Program-made: the position numbers and the translations under genes
Assembly (NCBI GenBank): GCA_035541755.1
Contig: DATKMQ010000145.1
Coordinates: forward strand, 1-43,674
Source of the DNA: Syntrophorhabdaceae bacterium
GTDB lineage: Bacteria > Desulfobacterota > Syntrophorhabdia > Syntrophorhabdales > Syntrophorhabdaceae
Length of the DNA: 43,674 nucleotides
Direction of reading: 5' to 3'
Shown: positions 37,114 to 43,674 of the stretch, in pieces
Position numbering within the stretch: the stretch's first letter is position 1
Layout of the letters: each line of letters opens with the position of its first letter
The notes under the pieces: generated by a model
Database searches by the model: none
What the model saw: only the letters and a program-made list of their open reading frames with translations
What the model was told of the DNA's origin: nothing

Positions 37114-37770
37114 TTACCGAAACCGCCCTCCCGCCACGACAAAGGCGGGTTCATTATCATCGTTCAGTTTCGTCTCTAGGTCTCTCGCCTTCTGTAACTC
37201 AGATTCTGTGTTGATATTGAGAAATACCGAGCGGCCATGTGCAAAGAACGCCGGACGGCTTTCCACCGCCTTCACACACACGTAAGGGAAGACGTTTCTG
37301 ATATTGAGCTTACCCCGTTCAATGGAGTTCAGCATGTGGCAGATACAGGACCTGCTGTAAAGGGCATGAAGCGGTTCAAAACCCTGAGCAGTTTTTGGAA
37401 GGACGATATCTTCGCCTTCAAAGCTTTGGATGACCGCATATATGGACTCCTCAGATACAAAGGGCATATCGCACGCGAGCACAAAAACGTGCGAAGTCTG
37501 AGCGTGTAGAAGGGCACTCACTATGCCCACGAGGGGGGCTTTTACAGGCAGCAGATCGCCTATGATAGGAGCATCGATGTTCGTTGTCATCGGGCTATGG
37601 CAGCTCGAGACCACGAAGACCTGCTTGAAGAGCGTTTTGGCGAGCCCATAGACGCCTTCAACAAGACTTTTTTCGCCCAGGCGTAACGTTGCTTTGTCTC
37701 TACCCATACGCCCGCTTAACCCCCCCGCGAGTATGGCGCACGTGTCAAGGGGATTACTTACCTTAAGCAT
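37114..37770 (-). CDS. mobA: Molybdenum cofactor guanylyltransferase (MobA)
   Basis: A 218-residue nucleotidyltransferase that attaches GMP to molybdopterin to make the MGD cofactor. The GTP-binding signature is LAGGLSGRMGRDK (about residues 14-26), followed by the conserved DMPFVSEE and the PLHALY segment. An AGGAGAA ribosome binding site precedes the ATG. It is the first gene of an operon with the molybdopterin oxidoreductase that would use its product. Confidence 0.93.
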   Translation of the reverse strand: MLKVSNPLDTCAILAGGLSGRMGRDKATLRLGEKSLVEGVYGLAKTLFKQVFVVSSCHSPMTTNIDAPIIGDLLPVKAPLVGIVSALLHAQTSHVFVLACDMPFVSEESIYAVIQSFEGEDIVLPKTAQGFEPLHALYSRSCICHMLNSIERGKLNIRNVFPYVCVKAVESRPAFFAHGRSVFLNINTESELQKARDLETKLNDDNEPAFVVAGGRFR

Positions 37771-37821
37771 TGTTCTCCTGAATCATTTCCCGTTCCTGGC
37801 TCACACTGCACTGCTTAATCA

Positions 37822-37850
37822 ATCATACCCTGCCGACCTTTTTTGCCCAA
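37822..37850 (-). promoter_or_regulatory. Promoter of the mobA operon
   Basis: On the minus strand, -35 TTGGGC (37845-37850), a 17-bp spacer and -10 TATGAT (37822-37827). The leader to the mobA ATG would be about 45 nt. Confidence 0.5.
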
Positions 37851-38136
37851 TACGCCTTGGCCCGTCTCAAGGGATGCGCCATGCCCGCTAAAGATAACGA
37901 TAAGACGCCATATATATCCGCCACGTTCTATCATTTCTCGCCGTAAGCCGTCAAGAAAACGTCAGGTTTTTTGGGCAATTTCCTCTCCGGTCAACAGGGC
38001 ATTAACAGTAACAAGGAACAGAAAAGGTATGTTCATTTCTCGTCACCTGGTATCATTGTGTAACAATGAATGTCCACATGAACCGCAGTTTCAGTGCTTC
38101 TGGCAAGGCCAGTATCCATTTCGATAAAACTTTTAC
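37851..38136. other. Intergenic region between mobA and the riboswitch promoter
   Basis: No gene is seen. The only notable element is a perfect inverted repeat TCATTGTGTAACAATGA at 38053-38069, described in the findings. Confidence 0.5.
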
Positions 38137-38166
38137 TTGACTTAGAGTTATGCACTGTGTTACATT
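38137..38166 (+). promoter_or_regulatory. Promoter of the riboswitch-controlled gene
   Basis: A -35 TTGACT (38137-38142), an 18-bp spacer and -10 TACATT (38161-38166). The expected start near 38172 coincides with the beginning of the GEMM-I aptamer, which supports both calls. Confidence 0.5.
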
Positions 38167-38169
38167 CCG

Positions 38170-38278
38170 CACAGTCTGAAAAAAGCCAAACCATCTGCGA
38201 GGATGGGACGGAAAGCCGAGGAGTCTCAAGTTTCAAGCATCATGGGTTGAGGCGTGAGACCGGCCGGGTCGCCAGATA
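38170..38278 (+). promoter_or_regulatory. Cyclic-di-GMP-I (GEMM-I) riboswitch
   Basis: The leader contains the GEMM-I core. The P2 stem is CCATCT (38191-38196) paired with GGATGG (38201-38206) around the GNRA loop GCGA. The invariant GCCAAACC (38185-38192) and GGGACGGAAAGCC (38205-38217) flank it; C38186-C38187 can pair with G38210-G38211. A second stem, GTCTC (38223-38227) with GAGAC (38256-38260), is followed by the receptor-side CGGCCGGGTCGCC. Aligned to the V. cholerae Vc2 RNA, the residue at position 20 is G (38185), the c-di-GMP-type base, not the A of the 3',3'-cGAMP subclass. The Shine-Dalgarno AAGGAGG (38286-38292) lies 8 nt beyond the aptamer with no terminator between, suggesting control at translation. 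Confidence 0.85.
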
Positions 38279-38299
38279 ATCCACCAAGGAGGATACAGC

Positions 38300-38917
38300 A
38301 TGCAGACCCATTTCCGTTATATCAGTTTGGCGCTCCTCGCAGTTCTTCTTCTCGCAACGAGTTCTTACGCCGATGACATACGCTTCACCGCAACCGGCGT
38401 CGGCAATAGCTTAACCGGTTACGTTCAGTACGACTATGCAACATTCAAGGCACAGACCGCCGGCGCATTGCCGTGGAACGCCGTGTTCGCACAGAATTCG
38501 GCTATCACCGGCCTGAGTTTTTCAGACCCAGAGCCGGAGCAGCTCTACGATGGCTCGTACATTTCTACATCCTTTGCGACAAGTGATGTATTTAACAGTC
38601 TGGCTGCCACTCAGAGTGCCCTGGCCTTTGAGACAGACAATCAAGGGAACTACGTAGTCTTCGCAGGTGGAGGATGGCTCGTACAGTACCTCGTACCGAA
38701 TAGCAATATCACACTCACCGGCATGGGCGCAGATGGAGGCCAGGTAACATTCCGTTGGGGAGGCCGTCCGGGCTGGGATCCTTCTGGGCGCTCCTACAAT
38801 GTTACGTGGAGCACCGGGCAGATTATACCGACCGCCACTCCCTTGCCTCCGGGTCTGCTCCTTATGGCTCCCGGTTTCTTAGGCCTTGTGGCTGTGCGGA
38901 GAAGATTCAAGAAATAA
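38300..38917 (+). CDS. Secreted PEP-CTERM-like protein under riboswitch control
   Basis: A 205-residue exported protein of unknown function. It has a signal peptide (1-24, ending SSYA before DDIRF) and a mature domain rich in Gly, Ser, Thr and aromatic residues without catalytic motifs I recognise. The C terminus (about 181-205) is a tripartite sorting signal: PLPPG, a hydrophobic helix LLLMAPGFLGLVAV and a basic RRRFKK end, the variant pattern of PEP-CTERM exosortase substrates. An extracellular matrix or surface role is the usual expectation for such proteins. The AAGGAGG ribosome binding site is 7 nt before the ATG. It is flanked by the GEMM-I riboswitch and a strong terminator, so it is a single-gene regulon member. 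No exosortase gene is in the window. Confidence 0.82.
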   Translation: MQTHFRYISLALLAVLLLATSSYADDIRFTATGVGNSLTGYVQYDYATFKAQTAGALPWNAVFAQNSAITGLSFSDPEPEQLYDGSYISTSFATSDVFNSLAATQSALAFETDNQGNYVVFAGGGWLVQYLVPNSNITLTGMGADGGQVTFRWGGRPGWDPSGRSYNVTWSTGQIIPTATPLPPGLLLMAPGFLGLVAVRRRFKK

Positions 38918-38944
38918 CCTTTATTCGCTAACAATCGCAATCCC

Positions 38945-38979
38945 GGGCAGGACCGTGTGGTCCTGCCCTTTTTCTTTTT
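38945..38979 (+). terminator. Rho-independent terminator
   Basis: GGGCAGGACC (38945-38954) pairs perfectly with GGTCCTGCCC (38959-38968) around GTGT, followed at once by TTTTTCTTTTT. It ends the riboswitch gene transcript 28 bp after the stop. Confidence 0.95.
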
Positions 38980-39166
38980 CGAACGCAATTGTCTTCCCGA
39001 ATCGACCAGGAAGAGCAGAACCTGTTTGCTATCAGGACAAAGTCTCAACGTGGTACCTCCGTGATACTTCTTGTAGCAAGAAAAGCGAATAGCGCACATA
39101 ACGACCCTCGGTAGGAATGTAGTTGATCAAAACGGGATCTAGCTCACAAGCCACAAATCCTTGAGC

Positions 39167-39997
39167 CTATGTAGGCGCGTTGGTGGATAGCTCTTTCTTG
39201 AAGGAATAATAATAAACTGCCCCGATGAAGATAAAGCCACCAACGATGTTGCCGAGTGTTACCGGTACCAAGTTCCACTCAATAAATTGTCCCCAGGTTA
39301 TATGGGCGCCGAGCATTATGCCCACAGGGATAAAATACATGTTGGCTACGCTGTGCTCAAAACCGCATGAAACAAAGGCCATGATCGGAAACCAGATGCC
39401 GAAGAATTTCCCTATCATGTTCTTTGAGGATATGGCGAGCAGTATAGCCAGATTGACGAGCAGATTACAGGCAATGCCTTTCATAAATGCCGACCAGAGC
39501 CCGGAGGCTTGAGCGGCCATATAAGGCAGAACTTTAGACTCAGCTATGCCTATGGCGCTCTTGCCGAAGGCAGTGATCTCTGCAGGATTGCCACCCTTCA
39601 CAAAGGGACCCACATCCATGAGGTAGGCCCAGAAAACAGACCCGGCAAAGTTACCGATATAAACCCAGAACCACGCATTGAGTACCCTACCCCAGGTCGT
39701 CTTTTTCTGAAACACTGCCATGGGTATCAACATGGTGTCACCGGTAAAGAGTGACATACCGGTGAGTACGATAGCGATGAGGCCCACGGGAAAGACTGCT
39801 CCTGCTATCAGTGCTTTAAAACCGAGACCCATGGTGATTTCAAGTCCGGTTTGACAGACTGTAGCGAGCGCACCGCCCACAGCGATAAATAGACCTGCCA
39901 TGAAGCTCCTCGCAAGATAGTTCCCCGCTGTCAGACTTGCCTTGTATTTGCCTGCATCTCCTGCTAACTGAATGACTTCCACCGGTTTGTGCGACAT
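39167..39997 (-). CDS. Formate/nitrite transporter family (FNT) channel
   Basis: A 276-residue pentameric membrane channel of the FocA/NirC family, moving formate, nitrite, hydrosulfide or short-chain acids. FNT signatures are visible: LTGMSLFTGDTM (the omega loop with its central Thr), FMKGIACNLLVNLA with the conserved Lys, and FEHSVANM with the central His. Six helices fit the family. An AGGAGAGGA ribosome binding site precedes the ATG. It lies 67 bp behind the sigma-54 activator gene on the same strand. The substrate is not deducible; formate would suit a syntroph or fermenter. Confidence 0.9.
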   Translation of the reverse strand: MSHKPVEVIQLAGDAGKYKASLTAGNYLARSFMAGLFIAVGGALATVCQTGLEITMGLGFKALIAGAVFPVGLIAIVLTGMSLFTGDTMLIPMAVFQKKTTWGRVLNAWFWVYIGNFAGSVFWAYLMDVGPFVKGGNPAEITAFGKSAIGIAESKVLPYMAAQASGLWSAFMKGIACNLLVNLAILLAISSKNMIGKFFGIWFPIMAFVSCGFEHSVANMYFIPVGIMLGAHITWGQFIEWNLVPVTLGNIVGGFIFIGAVYYYSFKKELSTNAPT

Positions 39998-40064
39998 GCG
40001 TCCTCTCCTTGCTATTCATACAGTCGATTCTGAGATATTTGCCTTCAAAAGGGTTTACAGCCCG

Positions 40065-43000
40065 TCATCTGACTGCGACCGCGTCTTTCGGTTTCTTGAT
40101 TCCGAGCTTCTTCATTCGAAAGAGAAGCGTTGTGGCCTTCAATCCGAGGATTGAAGCTGCCCCTTTTGGTCCGCTAATTCTCCAGTACGTCGCATTCAGG
40201 ATTTTTTCGATGTGTTCTCTTTCCACTTCAGTCAAAGACAACATGAGCGTATCGCCTGAGGTCTGGCGTACTGGCCCGTGATGAAGACCAGAAAAACTTA
40301 TAGTGCTTCCGTCGGATAATATGACTGCCCTCTCAACAAAATGCTTCAGCTCTCTCACATTTCCCGGCCAGTAGTATTCCATGAGTTTATTCAGCTCTTC
40401 AGCTGGTATTCGCTCTATCGGTTTACCCATCTTCTTGCCAAAGATATCAATAAAATAACGTGCGATAAGCGGAATATCCTCTTTTCTCGTCCTTAAGGGC
40501 GGAATGCCAACCGGAAAAACATTTAAACGATAGTAAAGGTCCTGTCGGAAGGTGCCCCTCTCGACCTCCAGCGAGAGGTCCTTGTTGGTTGCCGCGATGA
40601 CCCTGAAATCAGATTTGACTGGTTTGGCGCTGCCAAGCCGTTCGAAGGATCCTTCTTGTAGCACGCGCAAGAGCTTCACCTGGACGTTGAGAGGCAGGTC
40701 GCCAACTTCGTCGAGGAAGATTGTGCCTCTGTCGGCAAGCTCAAATCTTCCTTTATTCTTTTCATGGGCACCCGTATAGGCTCCTTTTTCGTGACCGAAG
40801 AGTTCGCTCGCCACGAGTTCCTGAGGAAGCGCCGAAAGATTGATCGCGATAAACGCGCCGTCCTTTCGTTTACTCAAATTATGTATGGCCTTCGCGATCA
40901 GTTCTTTGCCCACTCCAGTTTCGCCTGTAATCAAAACACAACTATCTGTCGGAGCCACCTGCTGTATCTGATTGATAACCGCTCTGATTGATTGGGACCG
41001 TCCAATGATATTTTCTGACGAGGAAACTATTCCCATTTCTTGTTTATAAAACATCGCCTCGTTTTCATATCGGTCTTTTCGCTCTCTCATCTCCTCGTAA
41101 ATCCTGATGTTCGAAAGTCCCAGTGCAATTTGGTTGCATAAAAGTCTCACATAAGGGAGTTGGTTGACGGAAAAAGGTCTCCCCTCGAGCCGATTATCGA
41201 GGTAAAGATACCCATATCTCTCCTCGCCAAGTTTCGCTGGCATACAGATCAGGCAGTTGATACCGGCCTTGAGCAGCGAATCATCAGAGATACCATTCTG
41301 TTTCTTGTTCCGAGGCGCAATAAGCTCTACACCCTCTCTGACCGTCTCAGACACTACCTCGGCGATGAGAGCGAGCTGTTCTGGCTTGAGCATTGTCGGA
41401 TCCAGGTTACGGCTTGCCACGATCCGGGGACGGCCATCGGCGTCCACTGTGAAAAAAGCCCCTCTCGTGGCCATTGTAAAATCCATAGTAACGTTAATAA
41501 CCCGCTCCAAAAAAGAGGACCTGTCCTGTATTACGCCCAGGGATTCGTTAATGTTTATGATTCTGTCGATCATAACCTCGATTTTCTGTTCCTGGGGCAT
41601 GACAACAAGCAGATCTTTTGGAAAGAGATTCTTGTCGACCGTTGAAAAAAACGTCCACGCCTTATTGAGATAGGATTGAGCGTTCTTTCGGTCTCCCTTC
41701 AGGAGATAGACATTCCCCAGCGCGGTCCAGGTGTGTCCAAGCTCTATCTCAGCCCCAGACTCTTTCAGGTATTTTTCGCTATTTTTCAGGTCAGACAAGA
41801 CTATGCGAATGGGAGCTTTTTTCTTCATATTTCTCATGGCCCGGTATCTTAGTGCAACACCCTTCATGTAAATATCATCCCATTCAAGCATCCTGCTGAT
41901 CTCACCATCGTAATTCCATTCGTCGTAGAGAAAACCTTCTGATTCAAGGACGTCAAGATAGTCGAAGTTCCACGCCCCGTCATGATGGTGCCACCCGATA
42001 AAACGGGAGTGCTCCACGGCTTTTGTCATATATTCAAAAGCCCTTGCATGGTCACCGTTCATAGAGAAGATATAGGCCTTACAGGCCTTAACGGGCCATA
42101 ATATGTAATGCCCGACTATTTCCTCGGGAAGTGCGCTCAACCTGTTCAAATACAACTCGGCCTCTCGTATCCTCCGCAAATCAAACAACGCAAGAACGGC
42201 CATCAAGTCGGCGAAATTCGCTACTTGCTGTAGATTGAGCAGATTGGCTTTGGCGCGCACTGTGTCAATCATCCCCATTCCTCTCGCTATTCTACCGCAC
42301 CTTACGTAGCACAGGCCAACTCGGGCAGTGGCCCTGAGAGTGGTTTTATCATTTTCGAATTCTTCAAGGTCTTCAATGACATCTTCATAGCGACGGATTA
42401 CCTCGGTATACCTGCCCTTCCAGTGTAGGAACTCACTGGTCAGTAGCGTGGCTATTTTTAGCATACGGGCATTGCCAACACGTTCGGCAAGTTTCCAGAA
42501 ATCATTCATATAATGGAATGCCTTCTTGTGTTGTCCGGCAGCCTGTAATGCCTGACCAAGTGCATGCTTAATCTTCGGCATAAAATCCCATTTTTCAAAA
42601 CGTTTTGCTGCTTTTTCTGCCTCCGTTAATAGCGAGACTTGTTCTTGAACAGGCATCAGGTGCTTTGACAGAGAGATTTTGCCCAGAATGCTGTCAACAA
42701 AATTCTCCGCCTGATCGTCTGCTACCCTATTCTTTGCGAAATGCTTTAAGAGATGTTCATAATAGACGAGCGCTCTTTCCTTTTCCCCCGCACCAAGGAG
42801 AATATGCGCCGCACGCCTGATAAATCCAAGGCCCTCTGCGTTCTCTTCCATTTTTCTGTAAAGTTCAGCCAGGATGAGAGTCTTCTCATCATTTTCGGGG
42901 AGAGACGCACTGTAAAATTCGGTTATCTTCCTCATTACTTCCTGCGTGACCTCGGGCGACACTTCCTTTTGAACGAAATCGGCGAACTGAAGATCATTCA

Positions 43001-43232
43001 AAAAATAAATGCCTCTTCCGTATTCTTTCTTTTCATATGCAATTCTTTTTTTCTTCAGGCTTTCCATCACATTGAGCACCTGAATGGCGAGCGCCCCCGA
43101 CAGAACGGTAATGGTGTCGATCGAAACTGGGGAAGGCGAAAGTGTAAAACAGAGAACAATATTCTGGTCAATCGCGTGATAGGTTCGCCAAATTTTCCTA
43201 TACTCGCGAATTAATCTTGTGTTACCAGACAT
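40065..43232 (-). CDS. Sigma-54-dependent activator with TPR, GAF, AAA+ and Fis-type HTH domains
   Basis: A bacterial enhancer-binding protein of about 1055 residues (numbering from the ATG at 43232). It has a winged-helix-like N-terminal segment (about 1-100), a long helical repeat region resembling TPRs (about 120-540), a GAF sensory domain (about 570-715), the sigma-54 AAA+ domain with Walker A GETGVGKE (770-777), an intact GAYTGA sigma-54 contact loop (817-822) and the Walker B LDE near 840, and a C-terminal Fis-type helix-turn-helix (about 1000-1045). The N terminus is much longer than the 100-400 residues of typical members such as NtrC or FhlA. Alternative starts are ATG at 43250 and TTG at 43268. 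It is divergent from a corrinoid protein gene, its likely target, and followed by the FNT channel gene. Confidence 0.93.
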   Translation of the reverse strand: MSGNTRLIREYRKIWRTYHAIDQNIVLCFTLSPSPVSIDTITVLSGALAIQVLNVMESLKKKRIAYEKKEYGRGIYFLNDLQFADFVQKEVSPEVTQEVMRKITEFYSASLPENDEKTLILAELYRKMEENAEGLGFIRRAAHILLGAGEKERALVYYEHLLKHFAKNRVADDQAENFVDSILGKISLSKHLMPVQEQVSLLTEAEKAAKRFEKWDFMPKIKHALGQALQAAGQHKKAFHYMNDFWKLAERVGNARMLKIATLLTSEFLHWKGRYTEVIRRYEDVIEDLEEFENDKTTLRATARVGLCYVRCGRIARGMGMIDTVRAKANLLNLQQVANFADLMAVLALFDLRRIREAELYLNRLSALPEEIVGHYILWPVKACKAYIFSMNGDHARAFEYMTKAVEHSRFIGWHHHDGAWNFDYLDVLESEGFLYDEWNYDGEISRMLEWDDIYMKGVALRYRAMRNMKKKAPIRIVLSDLKNSEKYLKESGAEIELGHTWTALGNVYLLKGDRKNAQSYLNKAWTFFSTVDKNLFPKDLLVVMPQEQKIEVMIDRIININESLGVIQDRSSFLERVINVTMDFTMATRGAFFTVDADGRPRIVASRNLDPTMLKPEQLALIAEVVSETVREGVELIAPRNKKQNGISDDSLLKAGINCLICMPAKLGEERYGYLYLDNRLEGRPFSVNQLPYVRLLCNQIALGLSNIRIYEEMRERKDRYENEAMFYKQEMGIVSSSENIIGRSQSIRAVINQIQQVAPTDSCVLITGETGVGKELIAKAIHNLSKRKDGAFIAINLSALPQELVASELFGHEKGAYTGAHEKNKGRFELADRGTIFLDEVGDLPLNVQVKLLRVLQEGSFERLGSAKPVKSDFRVIAATNKDLSLEVERGTFRQDLYYRLNVFPVGIPPLRTRKEDIPLIARYFIDIFGKKMGKPIERIPAEELNKLMEYYWPGNVRELKHFVERAVILSDGSTISFSGLHHGPVRQTSGDTLMLSLTEVEREHIEKILNATYWRISGPKGAASILGLKATTLLFRMKKLGIKKPKDAVAVR

Positions 43233-43305
43233 ATGTCGGATTTCTCCCATCTCACATATAAGAATCAATAGTACGCTTAGGAAGCATTTCTTGTCAATAG
43301 TGTAC

Positions 43306-43337
43306 TTTCAATATATTGCAATAATTTCAACATATTG
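43306..43337. repeat. Tandem 13-bp repeats upstream of the sigma-54 activator
   Basis: TTTCAATATATTG (43306-43318) and TTTCAACATATTG (43325-43337) match at 12 of 13 positions with a 19-bp period, close to two helical turns, in a very AT-rich stretch. They are well placed as upstream activator sites for the divergent corrinoid gene. Confidence 0.5.
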
Positions 43338-43404
43338 ATTTAATAAAGGTATATATAATTATCTATTAATGATATTAGAACATAATATCAGCTACTTAGG
43401 ACAA

Positions 43405-43420
43405 TGGCATATCAATTGAA
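43405..43420 (+). promoter_or_regulatory. Possible sigma-54 promoter of the corrinoid protein gene
   Basis: TGGCAT (43405-43410), five bases, then TTGAA (43416-43420) resembles the -24/-12 consensus TGGCAC-N5-TTGCA. The C of the -12 GC dinucleotide is missing, so this is weak. The 9-mer TGGCATATC recurs at 43457-43465. Confidence 0.3.
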
Positions 43421-43509
43421 TACGGAAAGGGGAGGCTTGCATTCTACATACTCTTTTGGCATATCCTTTTAGTAGTTAGCCGCAGACGAATAAAAAGTGT
43501 GGAGGCACT

Positions 43510-43674
43510 ATGAACGACAAACTCATACAACTTATGGCAGACCTCATGGAAGACGAGGTCACGGCTGAGGTAAAAAAGCTCGTTGCATCAGGCGCAAGCC
43601 CCATGGACATCCTCGATGATGCAGGGCAAGCCATGGCGATCGTAGGAAAGAGGTTTGAGACAGGAGAGTACTTC
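43510..43674 (+). CDS. Corrinoid (B12-binding) protein, partial, cut by the right edge
   Basis: The first 55 codons of a gene that begins MNDKLIQLMADLMEDEV and reaches MAIVGKRFETGEYF, the helical-bundle (B12-binding-2/methionine synthase cap) segment found at the start of corrinoid proteins that serve methyltransferases acting on methylamines, methanol or methoxylated compounds. The cobalamin-binding DxHxxG motif would lie beyond the window. A GGAGG (43501-43505) precedes the ATG. The divergent sigma-54 activator is its likely regulator. Confidence 0.85.
   Translation, partial: MNDKLIQLMADLMEDEVTAEVKKLVASGASPMDILDDAGQAMAIVGKRFETGEYF

Noticed and set aside
43420-43445. A second sigma-54 promoter at GGAGGCTTGCAT
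   Set aside because: The TTGCAT is good but no GG lies the required 10 bp upstream of its GC.

Overview
This 43.7-kb window is ordinary chromosomal DNA of a Gram-negative, mainly anaerobic bacterium. The envelope foldases (a SurA-type protein and a PpiC lipoprotein), a RodZ-like protein, Mfd, 2-oxoacid:ferredoxin oxidoreductase subunits, a sigma-54 activator, a corrinoid protein and a PEP-CTERM-like exported protein under a GEMM-I riboswitch together suggest Desulfobacterota (a delta-proteobacterial or Syntrophorhabdia-like lineage). That placement is an inference, not a proof. I see no insertion sequence, prophage, integrase or CRISPR array.

Layout: (1) Positions 1-6194, minus strand: mfd, then a PpiC-type lipoprotein, a SurA-like foldase and pdxA, then the start of one more gene cut by the left edge. 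(2) 6195-6932: a 0.7-kb gap with two good sigma-70-like promoters, then a porD-porA-porB operon (6933-9324). (3) 9644-12287: a rodZ-like gene, the minus-strand unit tRNA-Val(CAC)-yebC, and a TYW1-like radical SAM gene. (4) 12501-15456: an operon of a stand-alone IMP cyclohydrolase (the N-terminal half of PurH only), purD and a leuB-like dehydrogenase. (5) 15743-17188: a membrane-anchored S1C protease with an unusual domain order. (6) 17628-32235: a complete complex I operon, nuoA-B-CD-E-F-G-H-I-J-K-L-M-N, of the Escherichia coli type (NuoCD fused, about 910-residue NuoG with the N7 cluster ligands). (7) 32272-37770, minus strand: mobA, a single-subunit molybdopterin oxidoreductase, then cydA-cydB encoding a short-Q-loop cytochrome bd. 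(8) 38137-38979: promoter, cyclic-di-GMP class I riboswitch, a secreted PEP-CTERM-like protein and a strong intrinsic terminator. (9) 39167 to the end: a formate/nitrite-family channel, a large TPR-GAF-AAA+ sigma-54 activator, and, divergent from it, the beginning of a corrinoid (B12-binding) protein gene.

How it fits together: the Por enzyme would produce or use reduced ferredoxin during 2-oxoacid metabolism. Complex I handles NADH and quinone, and cytochrome bd could oxidise quinol with traces of oxygen. MobA supplies the bis-MGD form of the cofactor to the adjacent molybdenum/tungsten enzyme. The sigma-54 activator is placed to control the divergent corrinoid gene. The clearest regulatory discovery is the GEMM-I riboswitch that appears to place an exosortase-type surface protein under cyclic-di-GMP control.
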